Shown here one piece after another: positions 29,224 to 39,692 of a stretch of DNA of 64,000 nucleotides. The DNA comes from Rhizobium tropici CIAT 899 (GTDB lineage: Bacteria; Pseudomonadota; Alphaproteobacteria; Rhizobiales; Rhizobiaceae): NCBI RefSeq assembly GCF_000330885.1, contig NC_020061.1, forward strand, positions 410,717 to 474,716, written 5' to 3'. The translations under genes and the position numbers were made by a program. Each line of letters starts with the position of its first letter. Position 1 is the first letter of the stretch. Below the pieces are notes generated by a model. The model worked only from the letters and a program-made list of their open reading frames with translations, was not told where the DNA came from and searched no databases.

Positions 29224-31238
29224 ACGAACTGACCGGAGCCCTCTTTCGCAGCACGGATCGACTCATCGATCGCCTTCGCAAGGTGATCGTCCCGCAGGGC
29301 ATCACCAACGAAACTTATGAGTTCGGAGAAAGCATGATCGTTACCGTCTTCAACTTCGATACCGCGAAGCTTTGGTAACAAGCGCATTTCAACCTGATCT
29401 GCGAGCGGGACACGCAAGTCCTTCGCCTGGTCGAACGAGGTGTAGTTCGCGACATACCCCATGATCGCGCGGCCGAGACGGTGACCGAAAGGTCTCTTGA
29501 AGCCCTTCATGAGGCTGACCATTCTATCCACGCTGTCGATAACGGTCTGCTCACTCTCCACAGTCGAAACAGGATTCACCCATGACCGCCATCTTGCCGC
29601 CGACAGCGCCTCGGGCTCGGCGATATTTGCTTTCTGCGCAGTCGTCCTGATGGTTCTTGGTGCCGAGAAGCGAAGGACATTCGCCCGGTCCACAACCTTA
29701 TCAGAGAGCGACTGCGTGCTCTCGTCTTCGTTCATCGTTCCGGCAAACAGAAGGTTGTATCCTGGGAAGATGCGGGGAGCGTCCATACCTCGCGGCATCG
29801 GTATCTCAAGCTCGATCTCAGCGTCTTTGCGCAGGGATTTATCCGACACACGGTTCATCGGCGGGCGGCTTTCCAAGCGGCTGAGGAAGTCCGAAAAATA
29901 ATACTCAACACGCGCAAGGTTCATTTCGTCGAGCAGGATCATTATCATCTGATCCTGAAACTCGCTCTTCTGGTTGTTCAGAATGTCCAGGTGATAGAGC
30001 GCCCGCGCCATATCGGTCGGACGGTAGCGCTTTTCGATATAGTTGTAGAAACCCATCAAATCCTGGGGGCTATCCCAGCGAGGTTGAACCGGCACCTGCA
30101 GGAACCCGATCCCTATGCCTGCCGCGTACTGTCGCGGCAGCTGGCTCTTGCCAGTCCCGGAGATACCGGCAAGCACGGCCATCTGGGTCGTGTCGTTTGT
30201 TTTCATTGCTGTATGGAAGGCATAAACAATGCGACGGTCGTAATGGAGGCCGCTTTGTTCAAGGCGCTGAAGCACCCGTTGGACTGCCTCAGCCTCATTT
30301 TCAGCGGCGCGATCTTTCCAGCTCCGCATTTGTGCCAGCACCGGCGGAAGCGTGGTCAACTCCTTGAGACGTTCAACGATTGCCTCCTCGCGGCCCGGCG
30401 CATCCCTACCGCTCGCCTCAGCAACGTCTTCCTCCATCTTAGCGACCTGTGCCATTAGCGACGAACGGCGATCTTCCAACGATGAGATGTCGCTTTCGAT
30501 GGAACGAGCACGCTCCTCGGCGGCTGCGAGTTTCGCCGACGTCTGCGTGAATTCAGCATGAACGGCGGCGGTCGCCTGACGCTCGACAGCGAGGTCTTCT
30601 TGAACCTGAGAGAGTTGGGAGTTTGCCGCCTGGAGGAGGCCTTCGACACGTGCGCTTTCTCTACCAAGTTCCTGCGACAGCGCTTCTAAGCGTTGCACTC
30701 GCTCCTGCGCTTCGCTCAACTCAATCGCTTGGGACCGCATTTCTGCAATCTTCTTTTCAAGCGCTGCCTGTTCACGCTTCATCTCATCGTTGAGAGCGAA
30801 CAGCCGCTCGGCGGCAGTGAGGCGGTCATGGACAGCGTCGAGATCTGCCCGGGCGGAAGCCAGCTCAGCGTCAACTGCGTGTTTTTCAATGATCTCCGCT
30901 TCGATCACCTCGCGCAGCGCACGGATTTCCTCGCGGCGCTCATCCTTCTGAAGCCATTCAGCATTCAAGTCATCGAGCTGTCTCTTGGTCGCATCGTAGT
31001 CAGCCTGGACGTCGGCAATATTGGCTAGGGCCTTGCGGCGCTCTCCTAGTTCATTTTCGATATCGCTAAGGGCCATCCGCTTGTCGGCAATGGCTGTCTC
31101 CAGAGACTCCAGGGAGCGCGTCGGCCCGGAGGCGGTAACGGCTCTGTCATGGAGCACCGCGAGGCTTATCTGCACGACGATCAGAGCTACGACAGCCATT
31201 GCTGCGAAAAGCAGTATCAAGATGTTTCCTGTTAGCAT
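29202..31238 (-). CDS. coiled-coil McrB-like AAA+ NTPase with N-terminal membrane anchor
   Basis: 678 residues. A membrane segment at about 5-28 (ILILLFAAMAVVALIVVQIS) is followed by a long coiled coil at about 40-300. The AAA+ domain has Walker A GISGTGKS near 358-365, Walker B MIMILLDEMNLARVEYYFSD near 430-449, and NLLFAGTMNEDES near 493-505 at the McrB signature position. McrB-type NTPases form hexamers that drive a McrC nuclease. The fusion of coiled coil and McrB motor is what CoCoNuT systems are named for. It overlaps the DUF2357 gene and follows the coiled-coil gene by 15 bases. Confidence 0.85.
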   Translation of the reverse strand: MLTGNILILLFAAMAVVALIVVQISLAVLHDRAVTASGPTRSLESLETAIADKRMALSDIENELGERRKALANIADVQADYDATKRQLDDLNAEWLQKDERREEIRALREVIEAEIIEKHAVDAELASARADLDAVHDRLTAAERLFALNDEMKREQAALEKKIAEMRSQAIELSEAQERVQRLEALSQELGRESARVEGLLQAANSQLSQVQEDLAVERQATAAVHAEFTQTSAKLAAAEERARSIESDISSLEDRRSSLMAQVAKMEEDVAEASGRDAPGREEAIVERLKELTTLPPVLAQMRSWKDRAAENEAEAVQRVLQRLEQSGLHYDRRIVYAFHTAMKTNDTTQMAVLAGISGTGKSQLPRQYAAGIGIGFLQVPVQPRWDSPQDLMGFYNYIEKRYRPTDMARALYHLDILNNQKSEFQDQMIMILLDEMNLARVEYYFSDFLSRLESRPPMNRVSDKSLRKDAEIELEIPMPRGMDAPRIFPGYNLLFAGTMNEDESTQSLSDKVVDRANVLRFSAPRTIRTTAQKANIAEPEALSAARWRSWVNPVSTVESEQTVIDSVDRMVSLMKGFKRPFGHRLGRAIMGYVANYTSFDQAKDLRVPLADQVEMRLLPKLRGIEVEDGNDHAFSELISFVGDALRDDHLAKAIDESIRAAKEGSGQFVWNGVSR

Positions 31239-31253
31239 GTCGACGCTCTCTAA

Positions 31254-32648
31254 TTATGGCCTCTCAGGCTGTGGCTGGGTAGTCGTCGGGGCGTCAATAG
31301 CTGGCGGCGCGGGTGCCACATCCGTCTGCTTTGGCGTCTTCGCGTCTGAAAGAGATGCAATTTCCTGAACAAGCACCCCTTTCCTGCCGTTAAGCTCGGC
31401 CAGCTCCGCTTTCACAGTATTTAGGTCGCTCTGACGCAAGCTCAGCTCTTTGGCCAGTTCTGCTTGTCGGTTTGATAGGTCTGCGACAGCCTTTTCCAGA
31501 GCAGCTTTTTCAGCTGCTGCGCGATCAGCATCGGCTTTGTCCGCCGAAGTTCGAGACTTCAGTGCCTGAAGACTGCTTAACTCTTCTTTGAGCGTGTTAC
31601 GTTGCGTTGTGGCAGCTGCGACATCTGCCTGGAGATCATTTAATTGTGCCTTCGCGACCGGAAGAGATTTTTCCGCCTCTGCAAGCGCGTCCTGGGCAAT
31701 TTTTAGCCTGCCTTCAGCCGCTGCAGCATCTGATCGTGCGCGGTCCGCTGCTGTGGTCACGCTCGTGAGATCGCCGTTCAATGCAGCCTTCCGCATTTCG
31801 AGAGCGCCGACTTGGTTGGCCAAGTCCGTACGGTTGCTGTCCTGGCGGGCCAAGTCGGCATCCGTTTTAGCTGCAGTGACCTTCGCCTTGGACGCCTGAT
31901 CCTGGAGCTTTGCGATCGTTGCGTCTAAATCCTGCGAGGCACGTTGTTTGTCGCCGATATCTTTCGTGATTTTCGTCATTTGCGCCGTCAACGAGGCCTG
32001 ACGGGCGGTAAGATCGGCGACCTGACGTGTTTTGTCGTCAAGGTCCTGAAGCTGGGCGTTTAATTTGGAGATTTCAGCCTCCTTATCGCGCCGGACCTTT
32101 TCGCTGACTGCAATCGCGTCGTCGGCAGCACTTTTTCGATCTTCTGCTTGTGCAACGTCGGCATTTGACTGATCGATCTTTGCCTGATTGACAGCAATCC
32201 GCTTTTCAAGGTCAGCGTTCTGAGAGCGTAAGGTCGCAAGCGTCTTCTCGGCCTTAGCTGCTTCCGCAATAGTATCGGCGGCCGCTTTCGATTGCTCTTG
32301 GCCCGCCTGAAGCTTCTCAACGCCCTCGGCGAGCGATGCCGTCTGTTGGTTTATCTCTGCGTCGAGGCGATCTCGCTGTGCGGTCAGATCAGCGATGGTT
32401 TTCCGAATACCATCGGCTTCTACACTTCGTTGAGAGATTTCCGAAAGGACACTATCGCGTCGGCCCAGCGCCTCTGTCCGCTCATTGTTATAGCGCTGAA
32501 TGTCGGAACGCACGGCACCGTAGTCGCGCTCAAGAGCGTCGACCTGAATCAACGCGACAGAGATCGCGGCCGCTGAGAGCAAGCCAAGCGTCAAAGCGAT
32601 ATAGGTAAACCGCCGCGATCTAGGAAAGCTGTTTTGCGACGCGTTCAA
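31254..32648 (-). CDS. membrane-anchored long coiled-coil protein
   Basis: 464 residues. One membrane segment at about 15-37 (YIALTLGLLSAAAISVALIQV) leads to an almost continuous coiled coil to about residue 430, rich in Ala, Asp, Lys and Gln, ending in a Pro/Thr-rich tail. No enzymatic motif is seen. It overlaps the end of the helicase gene by 29 bases and lies 15 bases before the McrB-like gene. Both coiled-coil proteins share the same topology, which suggests they pack against each other at the inner membrane. The structural role is inferred. Confidence 0.75.
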   Translation of the reverse strand: MNASQNSFPRSRRFTYIALTLGLLSAAAISVALIQVDALERDYGAVRSDIQRYNNERTEALGRRDSVLSEISQRSVEADGIRKTIADLTAQRDRLDAEINQQTASLAEGVEKLQAGQEQSKAAADTIAEAAKAEKTLATLRSQNADLEKRIAVNQAKIDQSNADVAQAEDRKSAADDAIAVSEKVRRDKEAEISKLNAQLQDLDDKTRQVADLTARQASLTAQMTKITKDIGDKQRASQDLDATIAKLQDQASKAKVTAAKTDADLARQDSNRTDLANQVGALEMRKAALNGDLTSVTTAADRARSDAAAAEGRLKIAQDALAEAEKSLPVAKAQLNDLQADVAAATTQRNTLKEELSSLQALKSRTSADKADADRAAAEKAALEKAVADLSNRQAELAKELSLRQSDLNTVKAELAELNGRKGVLVQEIASLSDAKTPKQTDVAPAPPAIDAPTTTQPQPERP

Positions 32649-34880
32649 TGCACCCCTCCAAATCCTGAGCTAGTTCGTCCACCCAAAAGCGCTGGATTTT
32701 CCAGCCAAGCGATTTCAACTGATGGTCTCTCCAATAGTCGCCAAGCTTTCTTTTGCCGTCGGTGTCGGCATGCCAATGTCGACCATCGACTTCCAGGTCG
32801 AGCTTGACATCGCCGCTGCCAAACAGTGCAAAATCCAGGCGACGACCGGCGACTTCGAATTGAGCAACGGGGTTCAAGCCGCGCTTCCTAAGCGCCGCGT
32901 CCACAATTCGCTCCCAATTGCTGTCAAACGTGCCCTCGCCGATGCGGCCCTTTGGTTCGGTTGCCGTAGCGGCTAGCCGTTGAAGACTCCGCACCTTGCC
33001 AGATCGCGCATACGACAAATCGCCAAAGACATGGGCGACGGCCCGGGCGCGGCTAATGGCAACGTTCAGGCGGCGCCAGTCTTTCTGCACGAACGTGACC
33101 GCGCTGATCGCACTCGAATGGCCGAGCGTGGGTGAGAAAAGGATAAGGTCTCTTTCTTGACCTTGGAAACGGTCAACCGTGCCGACACGCAGTTCAGCCT
33201 TGACACGAAGCTTTTCATTGACTTCTGCGTGGATCGCTTGCTCCAACGCGTATACCTGCGGCCGGAAAGGAGCGATGACCCCGATCGACCCGCTATATCC
33301 TTGATCCACGAGGAGCATGCGGACATGCTGCACTATCGCGGCGATCTCAGAATTATTGATGTTGCCGATCATTGGTGATGTTGGCGCCGGTACATCGGTC
33401 CACGCAATACCTGGCTTCATGCCCCTTGGTGATTTGAGCTTGTCCTGGTCACCTGCAACCCGCAATTGACCACCATAAAAGTGTTCGTTGATGTAGCCAA
33501 CGATATCGGCAGCGGATCGATATTGATCGCGAAGCATAACCTTCGCCGCCCCGGGCGTGAGGTCCGCCAAGTCGAATAGCGATCTCCGGCTCTGCGCGAA
33601 CCGACCCATCTTTGATACCGGCAGGTTCTGGGCCTGCATCAGGTTTCGATCATGCGCAATGCCCAACTGGCTGATGAAGGAAAGCTGGCGATTGTCACCG
33701 ACAACGACAGCACGTTTTGCCCTAGCGAAGATCGGCAGTGCTGACGCGATATCGCACTGGCTTGCTTCATCAAAGATCGCGAGATCGAATAAGCTGTCTG
33801 ACAGCGGCACTCGCCGTGCCGCGCCAAGGACTGAAACCAACCACAGGGGCCGGTGACTTACAACTTCACCGGCCAATTCAGATGGCAGCGGCCCGGTGTT
33901 TTGAGCAAGCTCTAGGTTGGCAAGCTCCTCGCCTAGCCTCCGTCGGTCGATCTCAGTCAGGTTGACCTTTGACGCCAGAACTTTGGGAAGAAGCTCCCGA
34001 GCGACCTCTCCTATCTCCTGCGTAATCGCGACTGGATCACCCTTTACTTCGATCGTAGCTAATTCAGAGCGGAGCTGTTTTAGACGCTGCCTGAGGGTGG
34101 CGAGCGTTGTCTCTCCACCGGAACGTTGGCTGCCTACCAACAACTTCGATTTAAGACCGAAAGCTCCCAGTATTGTGTTGATCAACCGAATGACGAGGTT
34201 TTTTTCGGGCTCTACCAATGTCTGGACTCCGCGTTCAGCGCTGCTCGCCTCCTGCGCCTCGAGCCTCTCCAAAAGCTCCGCAATCAACCCGTGGATACGC
34301 GAAAGCTCGTCGATCTGGTCGAGCAGCCGATTTCGATTTTGCGCGAGCGTCGAGAGTTTCGACAGTAGAACCAAGTCTGGCTCAGCCGCACCTCTTGTGG
34401 GCTCGCTGACAAGTTCGCCAAGCACCTGATCGAACGATTGATCGATGTCGCGTGTAGGATCAAGCGTCCTCACTAGGAACGGAGACTGCGGAGCGATGCC
34501 ACCAAGCCTGGTCTCGACAGCATCGAGGGCTTGGTGGTTCTTCGATGCAACAAGTACGCTTCCACCATCGGCAATCACGGAAGCAGCGATGGACACGATG
34601 GCCTGGCTTTTGCCGGTCCCCGGCGGACCGGTTACCACCGTAAGCGGTGCGAGGAGAGACCGCCTCACCGCATCAATCTGCTCCTTATTCAAGTCGCCCG
34701 TGTTGATGACGGGAGCAAGCCTAGTTGCAACGGGTGCATCCAAGCCGAGGATCGGCGCCAGCGCAGTCGTGGCCAATTTTTCCTTCGGCCACGCTGCAAT
34801 TGTATCGAGGTCACGCACAGCTCCGGCAGTGAAGGTAGTATCGGTCGGTAGAAAGAGTGCGGCGATATCATGGATGCCGA
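32620..34880 (-). pseudogene. SF1 helicase with C-terminal Vsr/DUF559-like nuclease, 3' part of an interrupted gene
   Basis: The readable frame from 34818 gives the helicase core: Walker A VVTGPPGTGKSQ, Walker B FDLAIFDEASQCD, GDNRQLSFIS, DQYRSAADIVGYI, and motif VI AISRARAVAHVF. The last 110 residues hold a nuclease-like domain (RRLDFALFGSGDVKLDLEVD then GRHWHADTDG). UPF1-like SF1 helicase plus Vsr/DUF559 nuclease is a known fusion. Between the IS21 target site (34881) and 34818 the frame of the N-terminal part is lost by two extra bases in the GCGC run near 34858-34863. Removing them and the IS gives a continuous 1051-residue protein. Confidence 0.85.
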
Positions 34881-34956
34881 CGATTGTTGGTTTCCACGCG
34901 GAACTGAGCCGGTTTTTCCACCGAGAAGTGAGCCACCTCTGAGTATGGTTTTCTGA

Positions 34957-35751
34957 TCAGGGTTTGGTCAATGGGCTGGCTTTTTCTCCTCTCTTTTGCG
35001 CCGCGGCGGCCGAACTGGCCTTGAATCGAAAGCTGTCATTTCCGGTTTCCAGGATGTGGCAACGGTGGGTCAGGCGGTCGAGCAAAGCGGTCGTCATCTT
35101 GGCGTCGCCGAAGACTGTGGCCCATTCGCTGAAGCTTAGGTTGGTGGTGATGATGACGCTGGTGCGCTCGTAAAGCTTGCTCAGCAGGTGGAAGAGCAAT
35201 GCGCCGCCCGAAGCGCTGAACGGAAGGTATCCGAGTTCATCCAAGATCAGCAGATCGAGACGAACCAACGTCTCAGCGATCTGACCGGCCTTGCCTTTGG
35301 CCTTCTCCTGCTCGAGGGCGTTGACCAATTCGATGGTCGAGAAGAAGCGGACCTTTCGGCGATGATGCTCGATCGCCTGGACACCGAGAGCGGTCGCGAT
35401 ATGTGTTTTTCCCGTGCCAGGCCCGCCGACGAGCACGACATTCTGCGCTCCGTCCATGAACTCGCATCGGTGCAGTTGGCGCACCGTCGCTTCGTTGATT
35501 TCGCTGGCGGCGAAGTCGTATCCGGAGATGTCCTTGTAGGCCGGGAAGCGGGCAGCCTTCATGTGATAGGCGATGGAGCGGACCTCGCGTTCGGCCATTT
35601 CCGCTTTCAGCAACTGGGACAGGATCGGCACGGCCGCATCGAAGGCTGGCGCTCCTTGCTCGATCAGATCCGTGACCGCTTGGGCCATGCCATACATCTT
35701 CAGACTACGCAGCATGATGACGACGGCGGCGCTGGCTGGATCATGACGCAT
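34957..35751 (-). CDS. istB: IstB-like helper ATPase of IS21
   Basis: 264 residues. Walker [16 protein letters not shown] and Walker [14 protein letters not shown] are visible, along with sensor [16 protein letters not shown]. IstB is an AAA+ regulator that selects the target DNA for IstA. The gene overlaps the end of istA and looks intact. Confidence 0.95.
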   Translation of the reverse strand: MRHDPASAAVVIMLRSLKMYGMAQAVTDLIEQGAPAFDAAVPILSQLLKAEMAEREVRSIAYHMKAARFPAYKDISGYDFAASEINEATVRQLHRCEFMDGAQNVVLVGGPGTGKTHIATALGVQAIEHHRRKVRFFSTIELVNALEQEKAKGKAGQIAETLVRLDLLILDELGYLPFSASGGALLFHLLSKLYERTSVIITTNLSFSEWATVFGDAKMTTALLDRLTHRCHILETGNDSFRFKASSAAAAQKRGEKASPLTKP

Positions 35752-37261
35752 GGCGACCTCCTACGATCCGGACACGCAGCCCGTCATAGCGTTCGACATT
35801 GGCCTTGGGTTCGCGCAGCAAGGTCAGCGCCTGTGGTGTGTCGATATCGGGACCATCACTGGTCTTGCCGTCGATCAGCCGATGCAGCAGGTTCAACACA
35901 TGCGTTTTGGTTGCCACGCCGGCATCCAGAGCCAGTTCCACAGCGCGGAGGACGACCTGTTCGTCGTGATGAAGAACGAGAGAAAGGATATCGGCCATCT
36001 CGCGATCACCGCCGGGGCGGCGAAGCATCTGGTCCTGCAGTTGTCGAAAGGCCGGTGGTAGTTCCAGGAAGGGTGCGCCATTGCGCAAGGCACCGGGCTT
36101 GCGTTGGATGACGGCAAGGTAGTGTCGCCAGTCGTAAATCGTCCGCGGCGGCTTGTCGTGACTGCGCTCAATGACCCGCACATGTTCGCAAAGAACGTTG
36201 CCCTCGGCTGCAACGACCAGCCGCTCGGGATAGATTCGCAGGCTGACGGGCCGGTTCGCAAACGATGCGGGCACGCTATAGCGGTTTCGTTCGAAGGTGA
36301 TCAGGCAGGTGGGTGAGACCCGTTTGCTTTGCTCGACAAAGCCGTCAAACGCGGCAGGCAGTGTCATCAATGATGCCCGCTCATCAGCCCATACATCCGC
36401 AATCGTGCCGGGCAAGGTGCCATGCGGTGTCTCCCGCCACAGGTCCTGGCAATGCTGTTCCAGCCAGGCGTTCAACGCCGGCAGATCGGGAAAGTCCGGC
36501 ATCTGTTGCCACAAACGTGGTCGGGCATCCTGAACATTCTTCTCGACCTGCCCTTTCTCCCAGCCCGCAGCAGGATTACAGAACTCGGGCGCAAAGACGT
36601 AGTGGTTCGTCATCGCCAGGAAGCGGATGTTGACCTGCCGCTCCTTGCCGCGGCCGACGCGATCGACCGCGGTGCGCATATTGTCGTAGATCCCTCGCGC
36701 AGGCACACCGCCGAAGACCCGGAAGCCGTGCCAGTGGGCGTCGAAGAGCATCTCATGGGTTTGCAGCAGGTAGGCTCTGACCAGAAAGGCCCGGCTGTGC
36801 GCCAACTTGATATGCGCGACCTGAAGCTTCGTGCGCTCGCCGCCGATCACGGCATAGTCTTCACTCCAATCGAATTGGAATGCTTCGCCTGGGCGGAAAG
36901 ACAGAGGAACGAATATGCCTCGGCCGGCCGTCTGCTGCTCAGCCCGCCACTCACGGGCAAAGGCAGCGACGCGACCGTAGGAGCCGGTAAAGCCCAGAAC
37001 CACCAGATCGGCATGAAGTTGCTTCAGCGTTCGGCGCTGCTTGCGTGACCTCCCGGCCTCGGTCTTCAGCCAGCCCGAGAGTTTCTCTGCGAATGCATCA
37101 AGCTTGCTCGGCCGCTCCGGTACCGTGAACGTCGGCTCGATCGTGCCCGCGCTCAGATACTTCGCGATTGTGTTCCGCGACAGCCCGGTGCGCCGACTGA
37201 TCTCGCGGATCGATAGCTTCTCGCGCAACGCCATCCGGCGGATAATGTTTAAAAGTCCCAT
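35741..37261 (-). CDS. istA: IstA-like DDE transposase of IS21
   Basis: 506 residues from the chosen start ([15 protein letters not shown]), after which an [23 protein letters not shown] begins. The DDE core shows [14 protein letters not shown], the [11 protein letters not shown] region and [15 protein letters not shown] with the catalytic Glu. The coding frame extends 22 codons upstream of this start but those codons lie in the element's terminal region. The gene is intact. Confidence 0.93.
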   Translation of the reverse strand: MGLLNIIRRMALREKLSIREISRRTGLSRNTIAKYLSAGTIEPTFTVPERPSKLDAFAEKLSGWLKTEAGRSRKQRRTLKQLHADLVVLGFTGSYGRVAAFAREWRAEQQTAGRGIFVPLSFRPGEAFQFDWSEDYAVIGGERTKLQVAHIKLAHSRAFLVRAYLLQTHEMLFDAHWHGFRVFGGVPARGIYDNMRTAVDRVGRGKERQVNIRFLAMTNHYVFAPEFCNPAAGWEKGQVEKNVQDARPRLWQQMPDFPDLPALNAWLEQHCQDLWRETPHGTLPGTIADVWADERASLMTLPAAFDGFVEQSKRVSPTCLITFERNRYSVPASFANRPVSLRIYPERLVVAAEGNVLCEHVRVIERSHDKPPRTIYDWRHYLAVIQRKPGALRNGAPFLELPPAFRQLQDQMLRRPGGDREMADILSLVLHHDEQVVLRAVELALDAGVATKTHVLNLLHRLIDGKTSDGPDIDTPQALTLLREPKANVERYDGLRVRIVGGRHAS

Positions 37262-37373
37262 GTGGATCACTCCGTTGCCCCCGTCGCTCTCCGCGCTGGG
37301 GGAAGGTTCACATGGCTCAATTCTCAATGGAAATTATGCGCCTAACCGGCTCAGTTCTGCGTGGAAACCAACA

Positions 37374-38270
37374 GACGATGTTAGGATCCAGCTCAATTCG
37401 CATTTGCTGGCCTGAGATACGTCCCCGAAAGGTGCCCGAAACAGCCTCCTTCAATCGGGAGAGAAATTCATCCCGCCGGAAGCCCAATCCCTCGGCCTGC
37501 GTGAACACGTCGCGCAGCCCTGCCTCTTTCCAATTGGCGCTTCTCGCCACGCCCTTGATCCAGTCGGGGTTTGCGACGATGTCATCCGTATCGATCGATA
37601 CTTCTAGGTGCGTCGGACTGCGCTTCCAGTCAGCGCTGATGAGACCAACCGGCCAGACAACAGCTACACCTTGCTTTTTCCCAACACCCAGAGGCCAGCC
37701 CACGGCGAGCGACTGTTCGTTCGCTTCCCGCTTGACGAGAGCCTGCCGAAAGTCATCTGGCAACTCGTCGAGAGGTATCGAGATGGTGAGGACCTGCCCC
37801 TCTTCGGGCGTCAGAGGCCCAAGGCCAGTGAACAGTTGCCATTGAACAGAATGGCGATCTTCAACTTGAGTGATCGCACCTCTCGGGTCTGATCGTAATG
37901 CGGATCGATAGTATCGAAGCAACGCATTGGGATCGAACGCCGCGAAAGTATCTGCGACTTCACCTTCGCCGACGGAAGACCTTGAGGTCCGGAAAGTCGC
38001 GTGGACGGGCCTGAGGGTAAGATTGTCAGTTACTATGGTATTGGTGGCAATTGAAGAAACGGGTTGGGTGCCTGTCTTGTTCGCGGTGGCAATTGGGCGC
38101 CACCGACCATCGCGGCCTTTGGCCACTTTTCCAGCTTCGCTGAGGGCAGATAACTCGGCGTAAATTTCCGTACGCCTGCGCGGATCAAAATCGACATCAA
38201 GCAACGCAAATAGTTCGTTCGTTGTCCGGCCCGTCGGAAACGCCGATATCGTTCGCAGTAGTATAGACAT
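37374..38270 (-). pseudogene. SF1 helicase gene, 5' part of the interrupted gene
   Basis: About 299 codons from the ATG at 38270 to the IS21 insertion. A winged-helix-like N-terminus (RTISAFPTGRTTNELFALLD then IYAELSALSEAGKVAKGRDG) is followed by a mixed domain ending in MRIELDPNIV at the IS edge. Beyond the IS, the same frame continues GIHDIA. This N-terminal region would precede the helicase core. It is the first gene of the McrB-like operon, so the IS is expected to have polar effects on the genes below unless they have their own promoter. Confidence 0.8.
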
Positions 38271-38546
38271 GACTTACAAATAACCTCAGCCGAGCGCTCC
38301 CTCTCAGCTGATCCATTGAATCGCCCTCCTCCAATAAGCGATTGAGGCGCTTTGCGTGTCAACGGTTTGCAACTTGAAATACACGCCCATTTTCGACCCG
38401 AGGAGTTCAAGATGGAAGATTTGCATGAATAGTGTTCTTCAAGACACGAAAATACAAACGCCTTTTGCCGGTTAGGTGACCATACTGTTTCGCCCCACCG
38501 GCTTTGCGCGGTGAACTTGAAGGCCTCACTCAAGCGGATGCTGCGT
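38271..38546. other. upstream region of the McrB-like operon
   Basis: About 276 bases before the helicase start. I see no intact gene. The operon promoter probably lies here; no clear operator was recognised by eye. Confidence 0.3.
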
Positions 38547-38784
38547 CTATGCGATGAAAGCCTGCCGTTCTTTCCATTGACCTAAAGGATCGAGACCCAG
38601 AATTACCTTATCGAAGCCAAATTGGATATGCTGGCCGCTTCCCAGAACAAAGCGGTATGGGTGAGCTGGCAGGAACTGCAACCAATACCTCGTCATCAAG
38701 CCGCAAGGCTTCCGCGAGTTGTTTGAGCCATAAACTCTGCTCCTGGATGCGTAAGACACCGAGATACATGGGTAAGATGATCAT
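38547..38784 (-). pseudogene. small hypothetical gene with a frameshift
   Basis: Two overlapping minus frames join into a natural-looking protein: MIILPMYLGVLRIQEQ followed by KQLAEALRLDDEVLVAVPAS, and, after a one-base shift near 38658, YRFVLGSGQHIQFGFDKVIL then GLDPLGQWKERQAFIA to the stop. No family is recognised. It may be a decayed short gene of about 79 residues. Confidence 0.35.
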
Positions 38785-38963
38785 CTTCGCAGATCTCCGT
38801 TCCTGGCGCAGCTCTGCACAGCTCGCATCATTCGGGACGCGGCACCTGCTCAGTCGGCAGGCGAAATTAAACCGCTGCACAACTAATGTTATCCGTAACA
38901 TCCGCTTGCAAAGTCGAGATCGCAGCTTAACGTCCTCATCCAGGGGTGGCAGGGGAGTTCATA

Positions 38964-39615
38964 ATGACAAGCGGTCAAATCATTGGGCTTGTATTTATCA
39001 TTGGGTTTCCGCTTTGGGCGATTGTTGCGAGCGTCATTGCGTGGAAACAGTCCATACGCAAAAAACGTGCCGAGGGCAGCGTGCGTGCGTTGGAAGTAAA
39101 ATATAGCCCTATCCTAAATGAGGAAGCAGAAGTCCAGCGACTACGCGATATCGCGAATTCAGTCTCAGTGGACATTTCAAATTTGAGGTCTTCCTATAAC
39201 GAAAAGAAAGCGATCTTCGACCGCCTCGCAAAGGAGGTAGCGATTTTCGATGAGAAATTGGCGTTCGCCGAGATGGGCGTATATGAGCCTCATTTCGATT
39301 ACACCGACAGTGAGCAGTACAAACAAACGATCATTGAGAACCGCGAGACCCAGAAACGGATGGTTTCGAACAAGATCGCTGCAATCGCAAAAACGGAGTG
39401 GACGGTTAGTGGCAGTAAGGCCAAGGGCCAGACGATGAACAATCGCAACGTGAAGCTCGCGCTCAGAGCTTTCAACAACGAGTGCGATGCAGCGGTCGCA
39501 AATGTCCGCTGGAACAATGCGAACGCGATGGAAAAGCGGATCGTCAACGCTCGCCAGCAAATAGACAATCTGAACGCTACGAACGACGTCCATATTACCG
39601 ATGAGTATCTAAAAC
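38964..39615 (+). pseudogene. coiled-coil/GIY-YIG protein, 5' part interrupted by IS66
   Basis: 217 codons from the ATG at 38964 (AGGGGAG site just upstream). A membrane segment at about 5-24 (IGLVFIIGFPLWAIVASVIA) precedes a coiled-coil region resembling DUF4041, with ISNLRSSYNEKKAIFDRLA and TEWTVSGSKAKGQTMNNRNV near 150-170. The last codons before the IS read ITDEYLK. Removal of IS66 and one target copy continues the frame as QKLVELQVTHEYREKLKAE. Confidence 0.85.
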
Positions 39616-39692
39616 GTAAACGCTCATTTCCCTGCACGTTGACGCCCGCGATTCCGGCGCGGTGTTCGACTTGGGAACGGTTTCTGCGTTGA

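Larger units (their letters stand above)
34887..37373 (-). mobile_element. complete IS21-family element (2487 bases)
   Basis: The ends are TGTTGGTTTCCACGC followed by GGAACTGAGCCGG on the left and its inverted counterpart with one mismatch on the right, with the TG...CA termini usual for IS21. It carries istA and istB in that order on the minus strand and a 6-bp target duplication. All parts appear intact, so the insertion may be recent. Confidence 0.92.
34881..37379. repeat. 6-bp target-site duplication GACGAT flanking the IS21 element
   Basis: GACGAT is present at 34881-34886 and 37374-37379, directly outside the inverted ends of the element. Its single copy reads through as the Ile-Val codons of the helicase gene (PNIV-GIHD), confirming the insertion point. 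Confidence 0.9.

Noticed and set aside
28270..29232. 320-residue plus-strand gene
   Set aside because: Antisense shadow of the DUF2357-like gene; composition is unnatural.
31254..32648. TolA or other envelope protein
   Set aside because: Only the topology is similar; its tight placement in the McrB-like operon argues for a system component.
35188..36111. 307-residue plus-strand gene
   Set aside because: Antisense shadow of istB and the end of istA.
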